Below, in pieces: positions 45,061-59,300 of a DNA stretch of 64,000 nucleotides (positions are counted from its first letter, which is position 1; every line of letters begins with the position of its first letter). The notes below the pieces were generated by a model. That model made no database searches. It saw only the letters and a program-made list of their open reading frames with translations, and was not told where the DNA came from. Source of the DNA: Luzula sylvatica (taxonomy: Eukaryota; Streptophyta; Magnoliopsida; Poales; Juncaceae); the NCBI GenBank assembly GCA_946800325.1, contig OX326957.1:63617570-63681569 (forward strand). Reading direction: 5' to 3'. The translations under genes and the position numbers were made by a program.

Positions 45061-48000
45061 GAGATATATATATTCCCTCATCTGTACCTCTACATCCGTT
45101 CGGTATTGCTCGTTTTTAGTAATGGAGGAGCTCTGGCCCTTTGCTACTTTTTTTAATACTGTCAAGTGGTCAGAATCATAAGGGTGGTTGTTTTCACAAC
45201 ATAGATTAATGAAATATATATATGCATGTGGCACTTTGTTTATTTTGATATTATGCAACTTGCTCGATCTTGTTTTTTTATTTTCTATAAAATTCTGTCT
45301 GGTACCAAGCTGGTTCTATGAATTTTGGCATTATTGAGGAGGTGCAGTGCAATACTTTTCCAATTTTTTGCAATTCTCTATGAATTTCTTTCAAAAAAAG
45401 AAATATCTTTGAATTTCAAAAAGTACACAACACATTTCTTGGATTTTATGAAAATTGCTCAGCTACTAAAATCGAACCTTTACATAAAATTCTCGTGATT
45501 TGATCAAAAGATTGCATGATTAGCAAGAATTAGTAAATGACTAGACGTACCAGTACCAAATGTCTTGTGAAAAGTTAGCAAAGCATTAAATGGCTTAGCT
45601 AGGTGTACTATGATTAAGAAGACTCATTTCAATTTGGCAGTGGTCAAGTTCATTTCTTTTCTATTTATACTAAAACACAAATATGGCTTCTTACTTTCAT
45701 GAATTTCATACTTCACATGTTCACTGGAGAATTTTTCATCGTTTTTTAAATTTCAATTTTTCAAAATGATCAAATTCGAATCATAACTAGAATGAACATG
45801 CTTTTTTTTAATAGAAAAACATGTCATACTTTTATCATATTCATCACCACAACATCCTTCAAGAAATTTTGTTTTCATTCGCAATTAAATTATATTTTCT
45901 ACTTTGCCGATGTTCTAACCGCCAGCAGAATCATGAGAATGACATAATCATGTAGTTCAGTTATGTTAGCTCGATTATGTGTACTGATTGGTTGATTCAA
46001 TCTACCGTAAAATATTTTATTTCGAAGCACAATTAGGAAAATTGCCAATTGATTTCATAAACTAAAGGCAAAATCATAGTACAACATTAAAAGAAAAGAT
46101 AAAACAATGAACATAAGGGCGAGCAAAGATGATAAACTTACAGTTACAGAAGCTAAGAAAATAAAGTTACCAGGTCGAAAACCATCTCAAAGCATCATGG
46201 GGCGCAATCCCGAACATAATCTGGGTAGGTTGAAATCGATATTGTATAGTGGTCTCTAGATTGGGAAGAAGATCTTCGACACTTTTTTGCCTTTGTTTGG
46301 TGAAATTGATTGCATATTTTTATAATGTATTTAGTTATTTGAAATTGTACTAAACATGAAATATTTGAATTTGTGTTTCCTATCCTAAATGGAATTTTGT
46401 GAGATGAATTCGATCTTTTCTATTTAATGAAATCAATCAGTTAGATTTTGAATGTATGTAACTATTTGAAATTGTATCATGTAATTAAATTTTGATTTCC
46501 TACCCGAAATGAAATTTTGTTTTGACTTGCAAAAGTACATAACATAAAATTGCTTAACCAGTTTTCTATCCGGAAATGAAAACATCAAATAAAATTTTCG
46601 CATCACCTTTTATGCCCCGCCAAACCGATATATATTCTTGGATCCTCGAGCCTATTGAACCTTCATCGCACCGCATAAATGATGACGAGTTTGTTTTAAA
46701 CGCAATTTCAAGCCAGTAAACCATCTTTTCAATCTTAATATTTTCTTTCTCAATGTCAATATTCCCTTGTATAATTTGTGTGGTATATTTTTTTTTTTGG
46801 AGTTCTCATACATTTTTTCTTTTCTTACGATACATCTATTTTCAAGAGTATTTTGAGAATTATCAATTAATGAGTACTTAAGATAATGTTTCAAATGTAT
46901 TTATCAATAAATGATAGACTACATAAAAAATATGTATTATTCATTAAAAATAAAATATCCATAGAAAATACACTTTATGATACACATTTTTAAATACTCA
47001 ATACCTTTTTAAAAGGGTGTATGACATAACTCCACATTTTTTAACGTATTTATATATCTTATTTTACTTGTTCAGTATATTTGTACTTGTCCAAAATACC
47101 CCCCTTCAATGTAACTTAATGTACATTTTATAATTATCGTGTATACCGCTACGAAAATATATATCTGAATATACATTTTTATATGTCCATTATATACTTA
47201 ATACCAATAAAAGAATATATATCTCAATAATAATCATTTAGTAACATTGTTTGTAGTGGTGATATCTTGGCGTGGTCATCCTGTTCCTAGCGGATTCGCT
47301 ATCATATATGTGCCGAAATGTTATTTTTCTGGCGTTGAGTAGATGGTGTATATTTCACCCTCTTCATTTTTTTAGTTTTTATAATAGATAGATTTTGTGA
47401 AAAAATAATTGAGTGTTTATACATCATTTTCATTTGAAATGTATAATAGGATACGCATTCAAATATGATTCATGTATAACACAGAATACTATATTTATCA
47501 ATTAAATTACCAAGCTGATTACTTTGTTTGTTTTAGATTAGCAGATATCTTTTGCATACTGCATCAAACGATTACCTGTGATATTTTAATCCTAAACTCC
47601 TTAGTTCCAATTCAGATTACCTAACCAACTAGATTATGCCCCGTTGGAAAGAAAAAATCCTCTACATAATGGAAGTTCCTCTTATTTTATGAAAAGAAGA
47701 AACTTCCTTTAGCTACTTATAATTAGGACCTTCCCATAAAAGATATACGAGCATATTTATTGATATCTAATTTAACCATTGAGTGTGGATACACAGTTCA
47801 GTCTCGAATTCGAAATTCATGCATCCCTCAAACGAAATTCAAATAAACTTCAAGAGATCATACTTTATTCAATATTGTGAAATAAAATAAGATTAGTACT
47901 TATGTCTTTCAAGCTTTATGAGCATATATAACAAGCATTTTTACATATACAACTAATCCTGTTGTGGGCCTTATTTTTTGTATCTCTTTTTGTAGGAAGA

Positions 48001-48150
48001 GATAAGCTTGTTAGGTTTTCGTAATGAACTTTACTTAGTTTATTTAGTTCAGAGACTAAAGAAAATTTGAGTCCAAAAGTCATCAATAAAATAAGCTTCT
48101 CTCAAAGATTCCATTTCCTGTACCACTGCATATGTTTATTCATCAATTAA
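45061..48150. other. AT-rich intergenic DNA
   Basis: No supported gene. A decayed direct repeat (ATTTGAAATTGTA, then TTTCCTAYCC and AAATGRAATTTTGT) occurs at about 46324-46402 and 46452-46524. Confidence 0.55.
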
Positions 48151-48152
48151 AA

Positions 48153-48435
48153 AAAAGAGGTCATTTATCATGCACCCCACATTCCCCCAGAGGTTGCCGG
48201 TCTGGAGGATGAGTGGTTAATGATGTTTTTAATTAACTCAAATAAATTCGATTAGTGATTAATTAGTATTGATTTAAGGTACACGTGAATTAACCATTAA
48301 TAATTAATATTTATTAACTGTTAATTGAGTGAGATTGGGTTAATTAAGTGGGGGAATTAATTGTTAATTGGGTGTGTGTACGGATCGACGATGAAAAAGC
48401 GGGTTTGAGGGGCACGGTATAATTTCCCTAAAAAT
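48153..48435. mobile_element. Probable foldback MITE, diverged
   Basis: Outer strings GGTCATTTATCATGCACCCC and, inverted, GGGAAATTATACCGTGCCCC. The interior contains ACACGTGAATTAACC and many TTAATT strings, like the 20888 family. The TSD is unclear. Confidence 0.5.
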
Positions 48436-50080
48436 AATTAAAGTTATTTATAGATCGTACCATATATAGTATTATATATATTTTCTTTATATAGGCTTTT
48501 GCTAAGATTTCATTTCATTATCACGAGTCCATGACTACCGAGTACAATTTTTGTGCTACATTTTCTTTAGCAGTAAATTAGCATTCAATACTAAACAAAC
48601 CTACCAAATCGACTGCAAATCCAATTTGTAAATGCATTCAATAGAAAACTGAGCAATTCATTATTTTCATAACCATCCAAATAATTATATGTTCCCTCCT
48701 ACTTAAATCTGAATATATCTCCTCATTTACTTTCATAAAAGACAAACTTATAAGTACGATTACTTATACGTATATGTAACATTGGATTATAACAAGGTAG
48801 ACATGAGTGTCAGCTTTTAAGTGAAAAGAAACATAAGCTTTGATTGGACACCCCATTGCTGAGTTGGCAAATACAAAACCGAATGGGCTGTGGGAGCCAT
48901 TGCTAGCAAAAAGACGTGCCATTGCAAAACAAAGTACCTGACAAGTCTTAATTTACGCATGGTGACTCAACCCATATACTATATACAATGATCAATTTGC
49001 ACTCTTAATTACTGTTAATTTCCTTCACTGTCTAATAATGACGATGCCCTTTAAGGTACTCGGAACAGTATTGACGTGTCAATATAAGATCTACTCATGA
49101 AAATGTATTTTGCGTTCGAATCTGTTCGGTAACGACGATTTGGCCTCCGTTCACATCGTATCGAACACCAATTCTTTCGAAAGAAAATACATTGAACTTG
49201 AGCACCTAAAGGGTTACAAGAAAGAACAAATGTTTTCTAAGCTAGATTGTGTTGGTCAGTAGTTACCCATACAGAAATCTAAGAATTCAAATCTTGAAAA
49301 TGAAGGTTTGATTTGGAAGCAAAATAATGTGACAAATACGTGAAATATCCAAGACTGCATATACATTCTAAGTAAAACAGGAGAAGTTACATGTATACAT
49401 AGGTTAAATTGAGGGCCAATGAGAAGAAAGAGTCGCAATTTGAACAGTGACACATGAAAAGTACTTTCTTTCGTGCAGAAATGCATGCAGAGATTTTCTG
49501 TGCATTGTCTATACTTGGGTCAAAAAGTTAATTCAGCAATATTTGTGACTATTTATGATACCTTGAACTTTTGTCCCCGTTCTCTCTCTCTCTCGTACGT
49601 GTCCTCTTCAATTTTCGTACCAAATTATCTCTGTAGCGGGTCAATGCATGTACACAAATTAATAAAACATAAATATTTTCGTACATATTATTATCGTCCT
49701 CACATAAAATCAAAACTCATTTGTATGCGGGGCGGGTCTTAATAGGGTCGGGTGGGATCATGATCTCCCCTAATTTTTTTGCAAAATTGTATATTTGTGT
49801 AATGGTTCATTATATTTAATAATAAATTTTTATATTTGAACTCTCAGAAAAAAAATTATAATATTATTTCGGTAGTTCGTCTCTAGTGGCGGATGCAAGG
49901 GGTGATGAGGGGGAGGCCCGCCCCCCTTATGTTTTCTAAACGTTTATTAAAAAACTATCGTATTGTGTGTGAGTTCTCAAATATACAAATTTGCTCATTT
50001 TTCATTTGACTGGAAATAAAGAATGGAGTTCGTAGTAATATTAAATTATATTCCATGCACAATATCACTCATCACTAGCG
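48436..50080. other. AT-rich intergenic DNA
   Basis: No gene recognised. A short TC microsatellite lies at about 49580. GC-rich oddments at 49728-49760 and 49885-49925 (GGCGGATGCAAGGGG) look like transposon ends without partners. Confidence 0.45.
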
Positions 50081-50130
50081 GTGGCAATCGGACTAGAGGT
50101 GGCAATCGGACGAGTCAGACCGGATTCGTG

Positions 50131-50236
50131 TCGGGTCATTTCGTATTCGGATCATTTCGGTTTGCGGGTCATTTCGTTTCGGATACTTTCGGTTTGCGGG
50201 TCATTTCGTTTCGGATACTTTCGGTTTTTGGGTCAT
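50131..50236 (+). repeat. 32-bp minisatellite
   Basis: The unit GGGTCATTTCGTTTCGGATA plus CTTTCGGTTTGC repeats from 50166, 50198 and 50230, with a degenerate copy before. It is preceded by GGTGGCAATCGGACTAGAGG, a common start of small hAT-like plant elements. Confidence 0.75.
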
Positions 50237-50981
50237 TAATTATGTAACTATATGGACATTTTTAATCTTGTCATTTTTAGAATATAGGTGATGATTAAAA
50301 AAGTGTTTGTAAATAAATAAATAAATAAAGATGAAGAAATCCGATAAAAAAAGTACGAGTACAACTACGGGATAGTAAATAACACACTTGATGCACAATA
50401 ATCTCAGTTACGAATGGATACGTGACTTACGGATGACTCAAACAACTATAGATGTGGCGGTTTGGATTCGCACGCAAATACAATGGGAGTACGAAGAAAT
50501 CTCAAGTTCCTCAAAAAAAAAACATGAATAATTCAAATAGAAAGAGTCACGAGAGAGCGTGACGAACCTCTTATAATTGTTCTTATTACAAAAATAACTA
50601 ACAAAGGCGTAGAACTTTTACACAACAAACTAACTCCACAAAACAACGGATATAACAACTATCCAAGCAACCACACGTTCTCTCAACGAGCGTTCTCTAG
50701 ATTAAGGATGCTCTCAATAAATATACTCACGACAATGATGGCAGGAGTTTTCTCTCAAAAATTTAGAAAATAAAAGGTGAAATTCTGAATGTGGGTGCTC
50801 CCCTATTTATAGGGGTTGAGGGAGCACCCAATCCCCAAATCAAGCCTAATATCAAGGCTCCAAATAAGTAGGAGCCTCAGGGGATTCGAAATTATAAAAT
50901 TCCTGAAATCTGCCTAAAGTATTGTCCCTCGGGATGTTGGAAGCGTCCCCAAACTTGCCTTGCACGCTGGGTTGTGGACTG
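50237..50981. other. Intergenic, unassigned
   Basis: Moderate GC and low complexity, with AAAT simple repeat near 50310. No ORF of note. Confidence 0.45.
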
Positions 50982-51578
50982 CATAAAATGAACTAAATGT
51001 ACCCCTATAAAATATCATAATTTCGCATATACCCCTCAATAATGTGAAATTTCATAAGTATCTCTGTAAACCCTTCAAATATAATGGATACCATTTCAAA
51101 ACCCTTCAAATATCATGGTTACCCTTATAAAATTCTCAAAATATTACATATACCCATATTATCTCATTAAAAGTCATCAACGTCCTTCTCGTTAGTCAAT
51201 TTTTTAATATTACATATACCCATATTAACAAATTTTTAATATTAATTTTCTATGATTACGAATAATTTGTGCCCTTAAATAATATTTAAAGCCATAAAAA
51301 TATTAGATATTGTCAAATCTATCTCATAATTTCCTTTCGAAAATCATTACTCAAATCAATATTATTCTCAAAAACTTAACTAGCTATGATATTTATATAG
51401 GGGTAAAACAAAAAATAATTTGATCGAAAAAATTAACAATTTTTTAACTAAAAGTTTTATTTTGGGTTATCTATGATATTTGAAGGATTTTATAGGGGTA
51501 TTTATGAAATTTGACGTTTTCGAGAGGTATACGTGAAATTATTATATTTTGCAGGGACACCCATGAAATTGAAATTAT
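50982..51578. mobile_element. Foldback element, about 0.6 kb
   Basis: Arms of about 100 bp: GTACCCCTATAAAATATCAT..ATATACCCCTC on the left and, inverted, GTCCCTGCAAAATATAATAA..GTATACCTCTC on the right, followed by GTNAAATTTCATAARTA in both. In style (stretches reading 'ACCCCTATAAAAT') it resembles the 15172 element. Ends are approximate and no TSD is assigned. Confidence 0.6.
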
Positions 51579-53528
51579 GTCGTTTATTTAGCACAACATT
51601 TAACATTGAAAGACAAAACCTTTCATCATGATCAATAGGTTGAGAGGGATGTAAGGGACTTGGTATCTTCACTCATTAAAAATCTATGTAATTCATGAAC
51701 CCATACCGAGCTCATTGATCTTTCTTTGCAAACTTCCTTGAAATTATTGATTAATTTTGTAGATATAAGTTTTGTGAATGTGAATGTTATTTTATTTTTT
51801 ATGCTAAATGGTTACAATTGTAGTTAATGTTTTATGAATATTTTTAAGATTTTAGTTTTGACATTTTTTTATTAATGAAACATAAATGACATCGATTAAT
51901 TTAAAATTTTACAAGTTCTCGAACTAATATCGAACGAACCGAGTTCTTCAAAATATTGACAACCCGAACTTGAACAGTAAATAAATGTTTGGAATTAAAC
52001 GAACCTAACATTTTCGACAAATTTCGAACCGAACTCGAACATTGTTTGGTTTCGTTCAAGTTGAGTTCAATAACAATTCTTTAAATTGCATTTCTAGTTT
52101 CACTTACTTCTTTAAAACACTAATTGTATAATGAGATTTTATAACTTTTAAAACACATAACAGTGGGCAGAGACATAGTTATTCAAAATCAGGAAGCAAA
52201 GTAGTTATCACTTGTCAAATCCTTGCCTTTTATTCGAGTACGGGATCTATGCTCAATCTGTGTCTAACCTAACCAAACGGCTCGCACCAATCGCCATCCT
52301 TGTCTTTAATCCACTACAGTTAACAGTACCTCAATATAACCCCAATCAAATTGTATGATTGGATTTGGGCCATTTCTTCATCTTCTTCTTTATGCTTTTC
52401 ACTGTTTCACACTAAATTATACAACGACGAAATGTCCATTTCGAGTAATTATACTTATACATCCCTACTCTTTCCTGAAAGAAAAGAAAATATGATATCA
52501 AAATGTGCTCACGCGTGCATGCATGTATACTGATCACTGTTTACCACGAACAGTGCTGGTTAAAGTTGCACCGCATTGTGACTTTTTGTCTATTCTTTTC
52601 CTACTTAGCTTTATTATTATTCATGTATACTAATACTAATCACGGTTTAGTATTAAGTAGTTTAAAAACTAGTCATTATCAATTATTAAATGTATTTCGT
52701 TGCTTTCTTGAGAATTTTATATGGTGGTGGTTGGTTGATAAACGGCGCCGTTTATAGAGAATTGAGAAATGGAGACCGAAAGGCAGAATCTTGAATACCT
52801 TCTTTTTGAAGAAATAATCAAAGATTAGATTAGCTTTGATCAGGGCTTTGTTTATTTTGTTTGATTCGTTTGAATGGGCCATGCAGGGACGGCATGTCGG
52901 TTTTGGGGGCCAAAATGGACCATCGGGTGGGTCCCATTAACGACAATTAGGAACTTGTTAGAAGAACCCCAAATTTACACTTAAGTGCAATTTGACATAT
53001 ATTATTAGACACAAACTAACAGAGTAACAGTCTATATCACCGAATAACCACCAAATAACATGTGACATGAATATAGTTAGTGGTCAATAGACAATACTAG
53101 TAGCCTAGTATAGGACCTAACACCTACGATTTCTCTTTTTATCTTTTTTTTTTAAGGAATACGATTTCTCTTTTTATCATATCGATGTCTTCTTGGTGTT
53201 ACAATTCGGTGACCACTTATAAGTGAAAATAATAATGAATTAAATGATTAATTTAATTATTTAACGATACTAGTTTTGTTGGTATCGTAACAACTTCATA
53301 AATATTGTATTGCAAAAGTTAAATTATTTACGGGGAGCTATCATACATCTTTTTAGAAGGTTGTTTTTGATATTTAAGTAATTAATTATATTTGTAAAAG
53401 ATATATCATAAAATTTATTTTTTATGAAAAAAAAAATTTAAATAAACAACAAATAATTTCAATTTAGTTAAAAATTAATTAATAAATATACTTGAGATCT
53501 TATTTCAAATATTCATAAATAAATAATT
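51579..53528. other. AT-rich intergenic DNA
   Basis: A GAACC/TCGAAC-rich patch lies at 51900-52090 and a 25-bp direct repeat (ACGATTTCTCTTTTTATC) near 53128 and 53160. No gene is supported. Confidence 0.5.
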
Positions 53529-53541
53529 ATTCAAAATATCC

Positions 53542-54553
53542 TTTTTTTTTTTTTTTTTTTTTGAGAAGAACCTAGAGCACGAATCGTGCTCGTTGGAGTT
53601 CTTTATTTATATAAAGTAATTATACAAGTAGTTCAGAATCCTTACAACGACAAAAAAGCTAACCTAATTTCCAAAATTTCAATAAACTTGTTATTTCGTG
53701 AAATATTAGGATAGGCATTTTTGCTTTCCTATTAAAGATTCGGTTATTTCTTTCTTTCCAAATGGACCAAACCGTTGCCGCCCAGATAATCGTCGCTTGA
53801 TTGTGTTCATTGTCTTCGTTGTCAACTCGATGCGTTAGGTTAGCCTTAGCTTTTTTACATAGCTTTTCCCAGGTTTCTTGCATATTTAGATTTCCGTCGA
53901 TCTTCAATCCGACTCATTGAAAACAGTCTTGCGTGTAGTTACAAGTAACAAATAAGTGATCAACCGTTTCAGTATCATGACCACATAGGATACATGATGA
54001 TATGTGACGCCATCCTCTTTTCATTAATAAATCATGTGTCAGTATCTTTTGTCGTATGGCCAACCAAAGGAACAATCTAATTTTCAATGGTATCTTTAGT
54101 TTGAAAATTTTTGGAACCCATGTCACTCGGACTCCTGGATTTATGATGAAATCATATATTTCCTTGTTTTTAAAAGTTTTGTTGGGCTGAGTTATGTATA
54201 GTTGGTTTTGAGATGAAAATTTATTAAATCTCCAAGTTTTGTATATAGAGTTTAGTTTAGCAAGGTCTTTGATAAAGTATGAAACGAATTTTGAGGAGTT
54301 TGTTTGAGTAATATCTGAATCAGTGATACCGTATATTTCGTTTATGTATTTGGTCCATAAGGCATCCCTTTCAAAATCTAACTTGAAGAGCCATTTTATT
54401 AAAAGACTCTTATTTTGAGTATACAAACATGTGAGTCCGATACCCCATGTGATTTAGGTAGTGTCAGGCTTTCCCATTTTACTAAACATTTGCCACCTTG
54501 TATTTTGTCTTTTCCTCCCCAGAAGAAGGCTCTTATCAAAGAGGTTATTTTGA
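53542..54553 (-). mobile_element. 5'-truncated LINE with poly(A) and TSD
   Basis: Minus-strand LINE 3' end. The poly(A) tail appears as T21 at 53542-53562. Flanks share ATTCAAAATATCC (53529-53541 and 54554-54566), a perfect 13-bp target duplication as made by target-primed reverse transcription. Only the C-terminal part of ORF2 is present. Confidence 0.88.
53659..54540 (-). pseudogene. LINE ORF2 C-terminus (zinc-binding RT tail)
   Basis: Reading leftwards: FFWGGKDKIQGG and VKWESL near 54500, NKSLLIKWLFKL (54426 start of the long frame), then the plant LINE zf-RVT region FKLKIPLKIRLFLWLAIRQKILTHDLLMKRGW, split here as FLWLAIRQKILTHDLL and KRGW. Its Cys/His ligands are CILCGHDTETVDHLF and VTC. 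After a frame break at about 53910 comes the usual last motif, IIWAATVWSIWKERNNRIF. The upstream endonuclease and RT core are absent through 5' truncation. At least two frameshifts mean it is not functional. Confidence 0.85.
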
Positions 54554-54566
54554 ATTCAAAATATCC

Positions 54567-54972
54567 TTGAAAATGAATATATCATAAAGAAAAAAGATAT
54601 ACGATAGAAACTTCTCAGAAACATTTTTTTTGGTTCTTCAAGCAATTCATTTATATAATTGTTTTACATAAAACTATATCAGAATTACAATGATTCGAAT
54701 CATGTTGTTGTCATACTAGTGTGGGGATTACTTACTAGTCCTAAACTAAAAATAAACATAAAAAAAAGTAAGTAGAAGAAACAAGTGATCAACCCGGTTT
54801 CTCTATGTACAGCTTCAAAAATAAGAAAATAAAAATGATAGGATCAATCATAACGAGACATTGTCGCTGTCGAGATGTAGGTCTTACGATCGCGTCCTTT
54901 TGAGCCGTCTTCATAGAGGACGATCGACGACAACGAGGGGAGGCAGAGACGCTCAATTTGAATATAAAGTGG
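54567..54972. other. Intergenic, unassigned
   Basis: Mostly AT-rich. A GC-richer bit (54855-54960) has no recognisable ORF. Confidence 0.45.
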
Positions 54973-54980
54973 GCTTGTTT

Positions 54981-55485
54981 AAGGGTGGGCAAATGGTTCG
55001 GTTTATTTGGGAACCGAACCGAACCGGTCGAATTCGGTTTAATCGGTTCGGTTTTTCGATTTATTTGGTTCGGTTCGGTTCAAAAATTGATATTATTCGG
55101 TTTATTCGGTTCGGTTCGGTTTTGGTATTTTCAGAACCAATTAAACCGAACCGACCGAATTAATAATATTTTCCACTTTTTTCTATTATATTCATTTAAA
55201 AATATTAAAATTAAATATTGTAACATTAGAAATAAAGTAAGTATATTTTATATGATTTGTTTTTATATATTTTTTCTAAATAACATTTGAATTTTAACAT
55301 TATAAAACTTCTAATTCGGTTCAACCGAATAAACCGAATAAGAAATTCGGTTTATTCAGTTCGGTTTTAAATCGGTTCAAATTTTATTCGGTTCGGTTCA
55401 GATTAAATCTATTTCGGTTCGGTTTAATTCGGTTTGCTCTTATTCGGTTCGGTTCGGTTCGGTTCAACCGAATGCCCACCCCTAG
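54981..55485. mobile_element. hAT-like MITE, 505 bp, GGTTC-rich
   Basis: Ends AAGGGTGGGCAAATGGTTCGG and, inverted, CTAGGGGTGGGCATTCGG. The perfect 8-bp duplication GCTTGTTT lies at 54973-54980 and 55486-55493. Both arms are packed with GGTTCGGTT/AACCGAA strings, so the element folds on itself. No coding capacity. Confidence 0.88.
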
Positions 55486-55594
55486 GCTTGTTTTTCAGTG
55501 ATTATGGGGCGAGCGATAGTAGTGAACTGCGTGGAAACGTAGTCATGGGACTTCTCACCTTTATGAACATAACCACGGGCGAACAAATTCCTAA

Positions 55595-56870
<1,276 letters not shown>

Positions 56871-56873
56871 TAA

Positions 56874-58400
56874 GTGGAGTCAAAGAATTGAATGAAAAAA
56901 AGATGAGTAAACGCTCAAAATCAATCCCTGCATGTCACGTGGCAAGTGGAGATAAAGTAGAGAGTCGACAAAAAAAAATATTGACATGTCTTTATAGGGT
57001 TTATTTGCTATGGCAGGATGAGTAAAAGTTCATCAAAAATGTTCACATTGATTTTCTTTTAATATCCATATTAACCCGGTTCAAACTTAACTTGTTCTCT
57101 AGATTTATTTGCTGTTGTGTTTTTTTTTTTTCCCATAAAATTGAATTTTATCTCGTATATTTTTTCATACATTAACGCTAATATAGTAATATGTATATGG
57201 GGAATTTTAAGGTAAGCCTTTGCAGAAAGACATATTTAATAGATACTTTGAATATTTTTTATAATTATCGTGAATGGTGACTCATTTCATATTTTTGACG
57301 TGACATTGAATAAATGACTGAAACAATTCCCAAATTACTTCTTCTAATTGGCATATGATATGCAAGGTAGGATCACCCTATTAAAAAAAACATTTAAAAG
57401 AAGTTAGTATATCATTGTGCATTAAACAACCATTTTGTTGAACAAAACATGATATTTGTGGCTAAGTTTTCATTAATTTGAATTCGGAAGGGCCCAAGAA
57501 AGAGGCAATTAACAAATGAGGGCCCCAAATTAAACGAAATGATAAAATATGGCCGACAAAACGCAATTTGAGGTCCCAATTTCCCTCTCAAGAAAAACTT
57601 GGCACACGCCACGCGTTCATTTCTCTCTTTTATCCACTTCACATTCAATCAGATTAATTAAGATTCTTCATTACCTTTATTTCAACAATGGCTATTTATT
57701 TATTTACAAGTCTTACAATGACAGTTAGGTAATGAAGATTTAGAAGATCTGTCGATTGCATTATCAAATGTAAAATTTGGAATATCGTAGAAGTTTAATG
57801 GTAAAAATTGTCTTGTTTGCGATATAAAATTAGTTGTGTCGAGAAGATACTATCTTTATCTTTCTGGTCTTGAGTAAGAGTTATAAGATGGGACAGGTTT
57901 GAATTTGTAGGCATTTTTTTTAAATTAGGATTTCGAGGCATTCTTTTTGGATTTTATCATTTGGTTTTATTATTTCTTTTTACACACTCATATAATATTA
58001 CTATTCTGTTTACATGTCTACTCTTACTGTTCAAATATAATAATGTTTACCTTTATTTCGTCAGTACTCTTTTTTTTTATTTTTCAGTAATACATTTTCA
58101 TTTTCCTAACGTAGTATATAAATTTATGTATACATTTTGCAGTGTGGTTTTTCAATGTGTTTTCTGTATAGAATTTTAATTGTGGAGTTGGCAAGTATAA
58201 GAAACACAATGGGCTATTATATTATATTATATACTTTTAAATGTTTGTGTAATACAATTCATTTGGGCCTTTCTTTCTGGGTATATAAGATTAAAGAATA
58301 TTGTCAATTTTTTGATAACCTGTTCGGGCCTACAAATAATGAGTGATCATATTAGAATGAATCAAAACAATGTAAAGCCTATAGAATTTATCTAAACACC
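56874..58400. other. AT-rich intergenic DNA
   Basis: No gene is supported. Open frames are short, hydrophobic by composition and lack domains. Confidence 0.5.
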
Positions 58401-58660
58401 AATATTTTTCTCCCTAATTATTCTTCTCTCTCCATCGTGCTCTTCGCCAAGCTTGCCCACTCGCCATTGTTCGCCAGAGAAGGACTCGTTGCTTGAAGAA
58501 TACTAACTTGTCTCTTCGCCAGAGATTTGGATCTTGTTTCTTTGAAGCGTGCCCACTCGAGTACAACTCGCCCAAGCATCTGCCTCTTGAAGCATCCGTC
58601 TGCCATCTCATCGATTTGTACTCGTCTGCACCAAAGCATCTTCTTTTTCGAGGTGATTTT
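58401..58660. other. GC-richer island with TCGCCA repeats
   Basis: Repeated TTCGCCA and GCCCACTCG strings. A GAGGTGATTTT at 58650 could be a splice donor, so this may be a leader exon, possibly linked to the transposase tail downstream. Weak evidence. Confidence 0.3.
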
Positions 58661-59157
58661 TCTAATTATCATCTCAGATGGTATTGATTTATATATCTAA
58701 TTAGTATTGATGAATACCGTTTCAATTAAGGTTTTAAAGTGTCGATTAGTATTGATGAATACCTTTTCAGTTGGTACTTAGATGAAATATGTTTTTGTGT
58801 CTCCATTATCTAGAGTTTATCATCAAATAAGGTTGCTAATTTGGGTTAAATAGGATTCGTAAAATCTGAAATTAAGTTACGAAGCCTCTACGTACTCATG
58901 TTTAAAGCACAATTGTTTAGATTAATTGGTAATTCTTAGATAATTAGCTAATTATTTTGGTGAATTTAGATCCATATCAAAATTCCCTGTAATTTCAATT
59001 TAGCCCCTGTAAATTTGGATTTTTTATCCTTATAGTATTTGATTATTGTTTTGATTAGCCATGTAGAATATGAACATATTGAATTATTAGTTCGGGTTTT
59101 ACTAATTCTAATTTTATTTTGATTAATTGTCCAATTCATGTAGAAGTCCATATTAAA

Positions 59158-59300
59158 TGAAACGAAGAAATCTAGTATCGCGGATCAACTACAATGAGAG
59201 AACGCAGTCATGAAGCTCAAGAGTGGGTCTCGATTAGAAATGATATAATGAGACAAATGTGGGAAAATTGTGGAATTCATCAAATTACATTTTACATTAA
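59158..59300 (+). pseudogene. Possible Harbinger transposase C-terminal tail
   Basis: A short open piece reads MRERSHEAQEWVSIRNDIMRQ then MWENCG. The pattern Trp, six residues on RNDI and then MWEN, resembles the last motif of plant PIF/Harbinger (HARBI1-like) transposases, usually W..RD.IA..MW. An in-frame stop lies about 15 codons upstream (near 59172), consistent with a last exon or a relic. No DDE residues are visible nearby. Alternative: chance. Confidence 0.35.

Noticed and set aside
54861..55290. Two overlapping frames with repeated FGSVR/RFG
   Set aside because: They read through GGTTCGGTT repeats of a hAT-like MITE.
58414..58672. Short frames rich in Arg/Trp/Lys in the GC island
   Set aside because: Overlapping frames on both strands, no recognisable domain and no clear splice context; kept only as an unassigned island.
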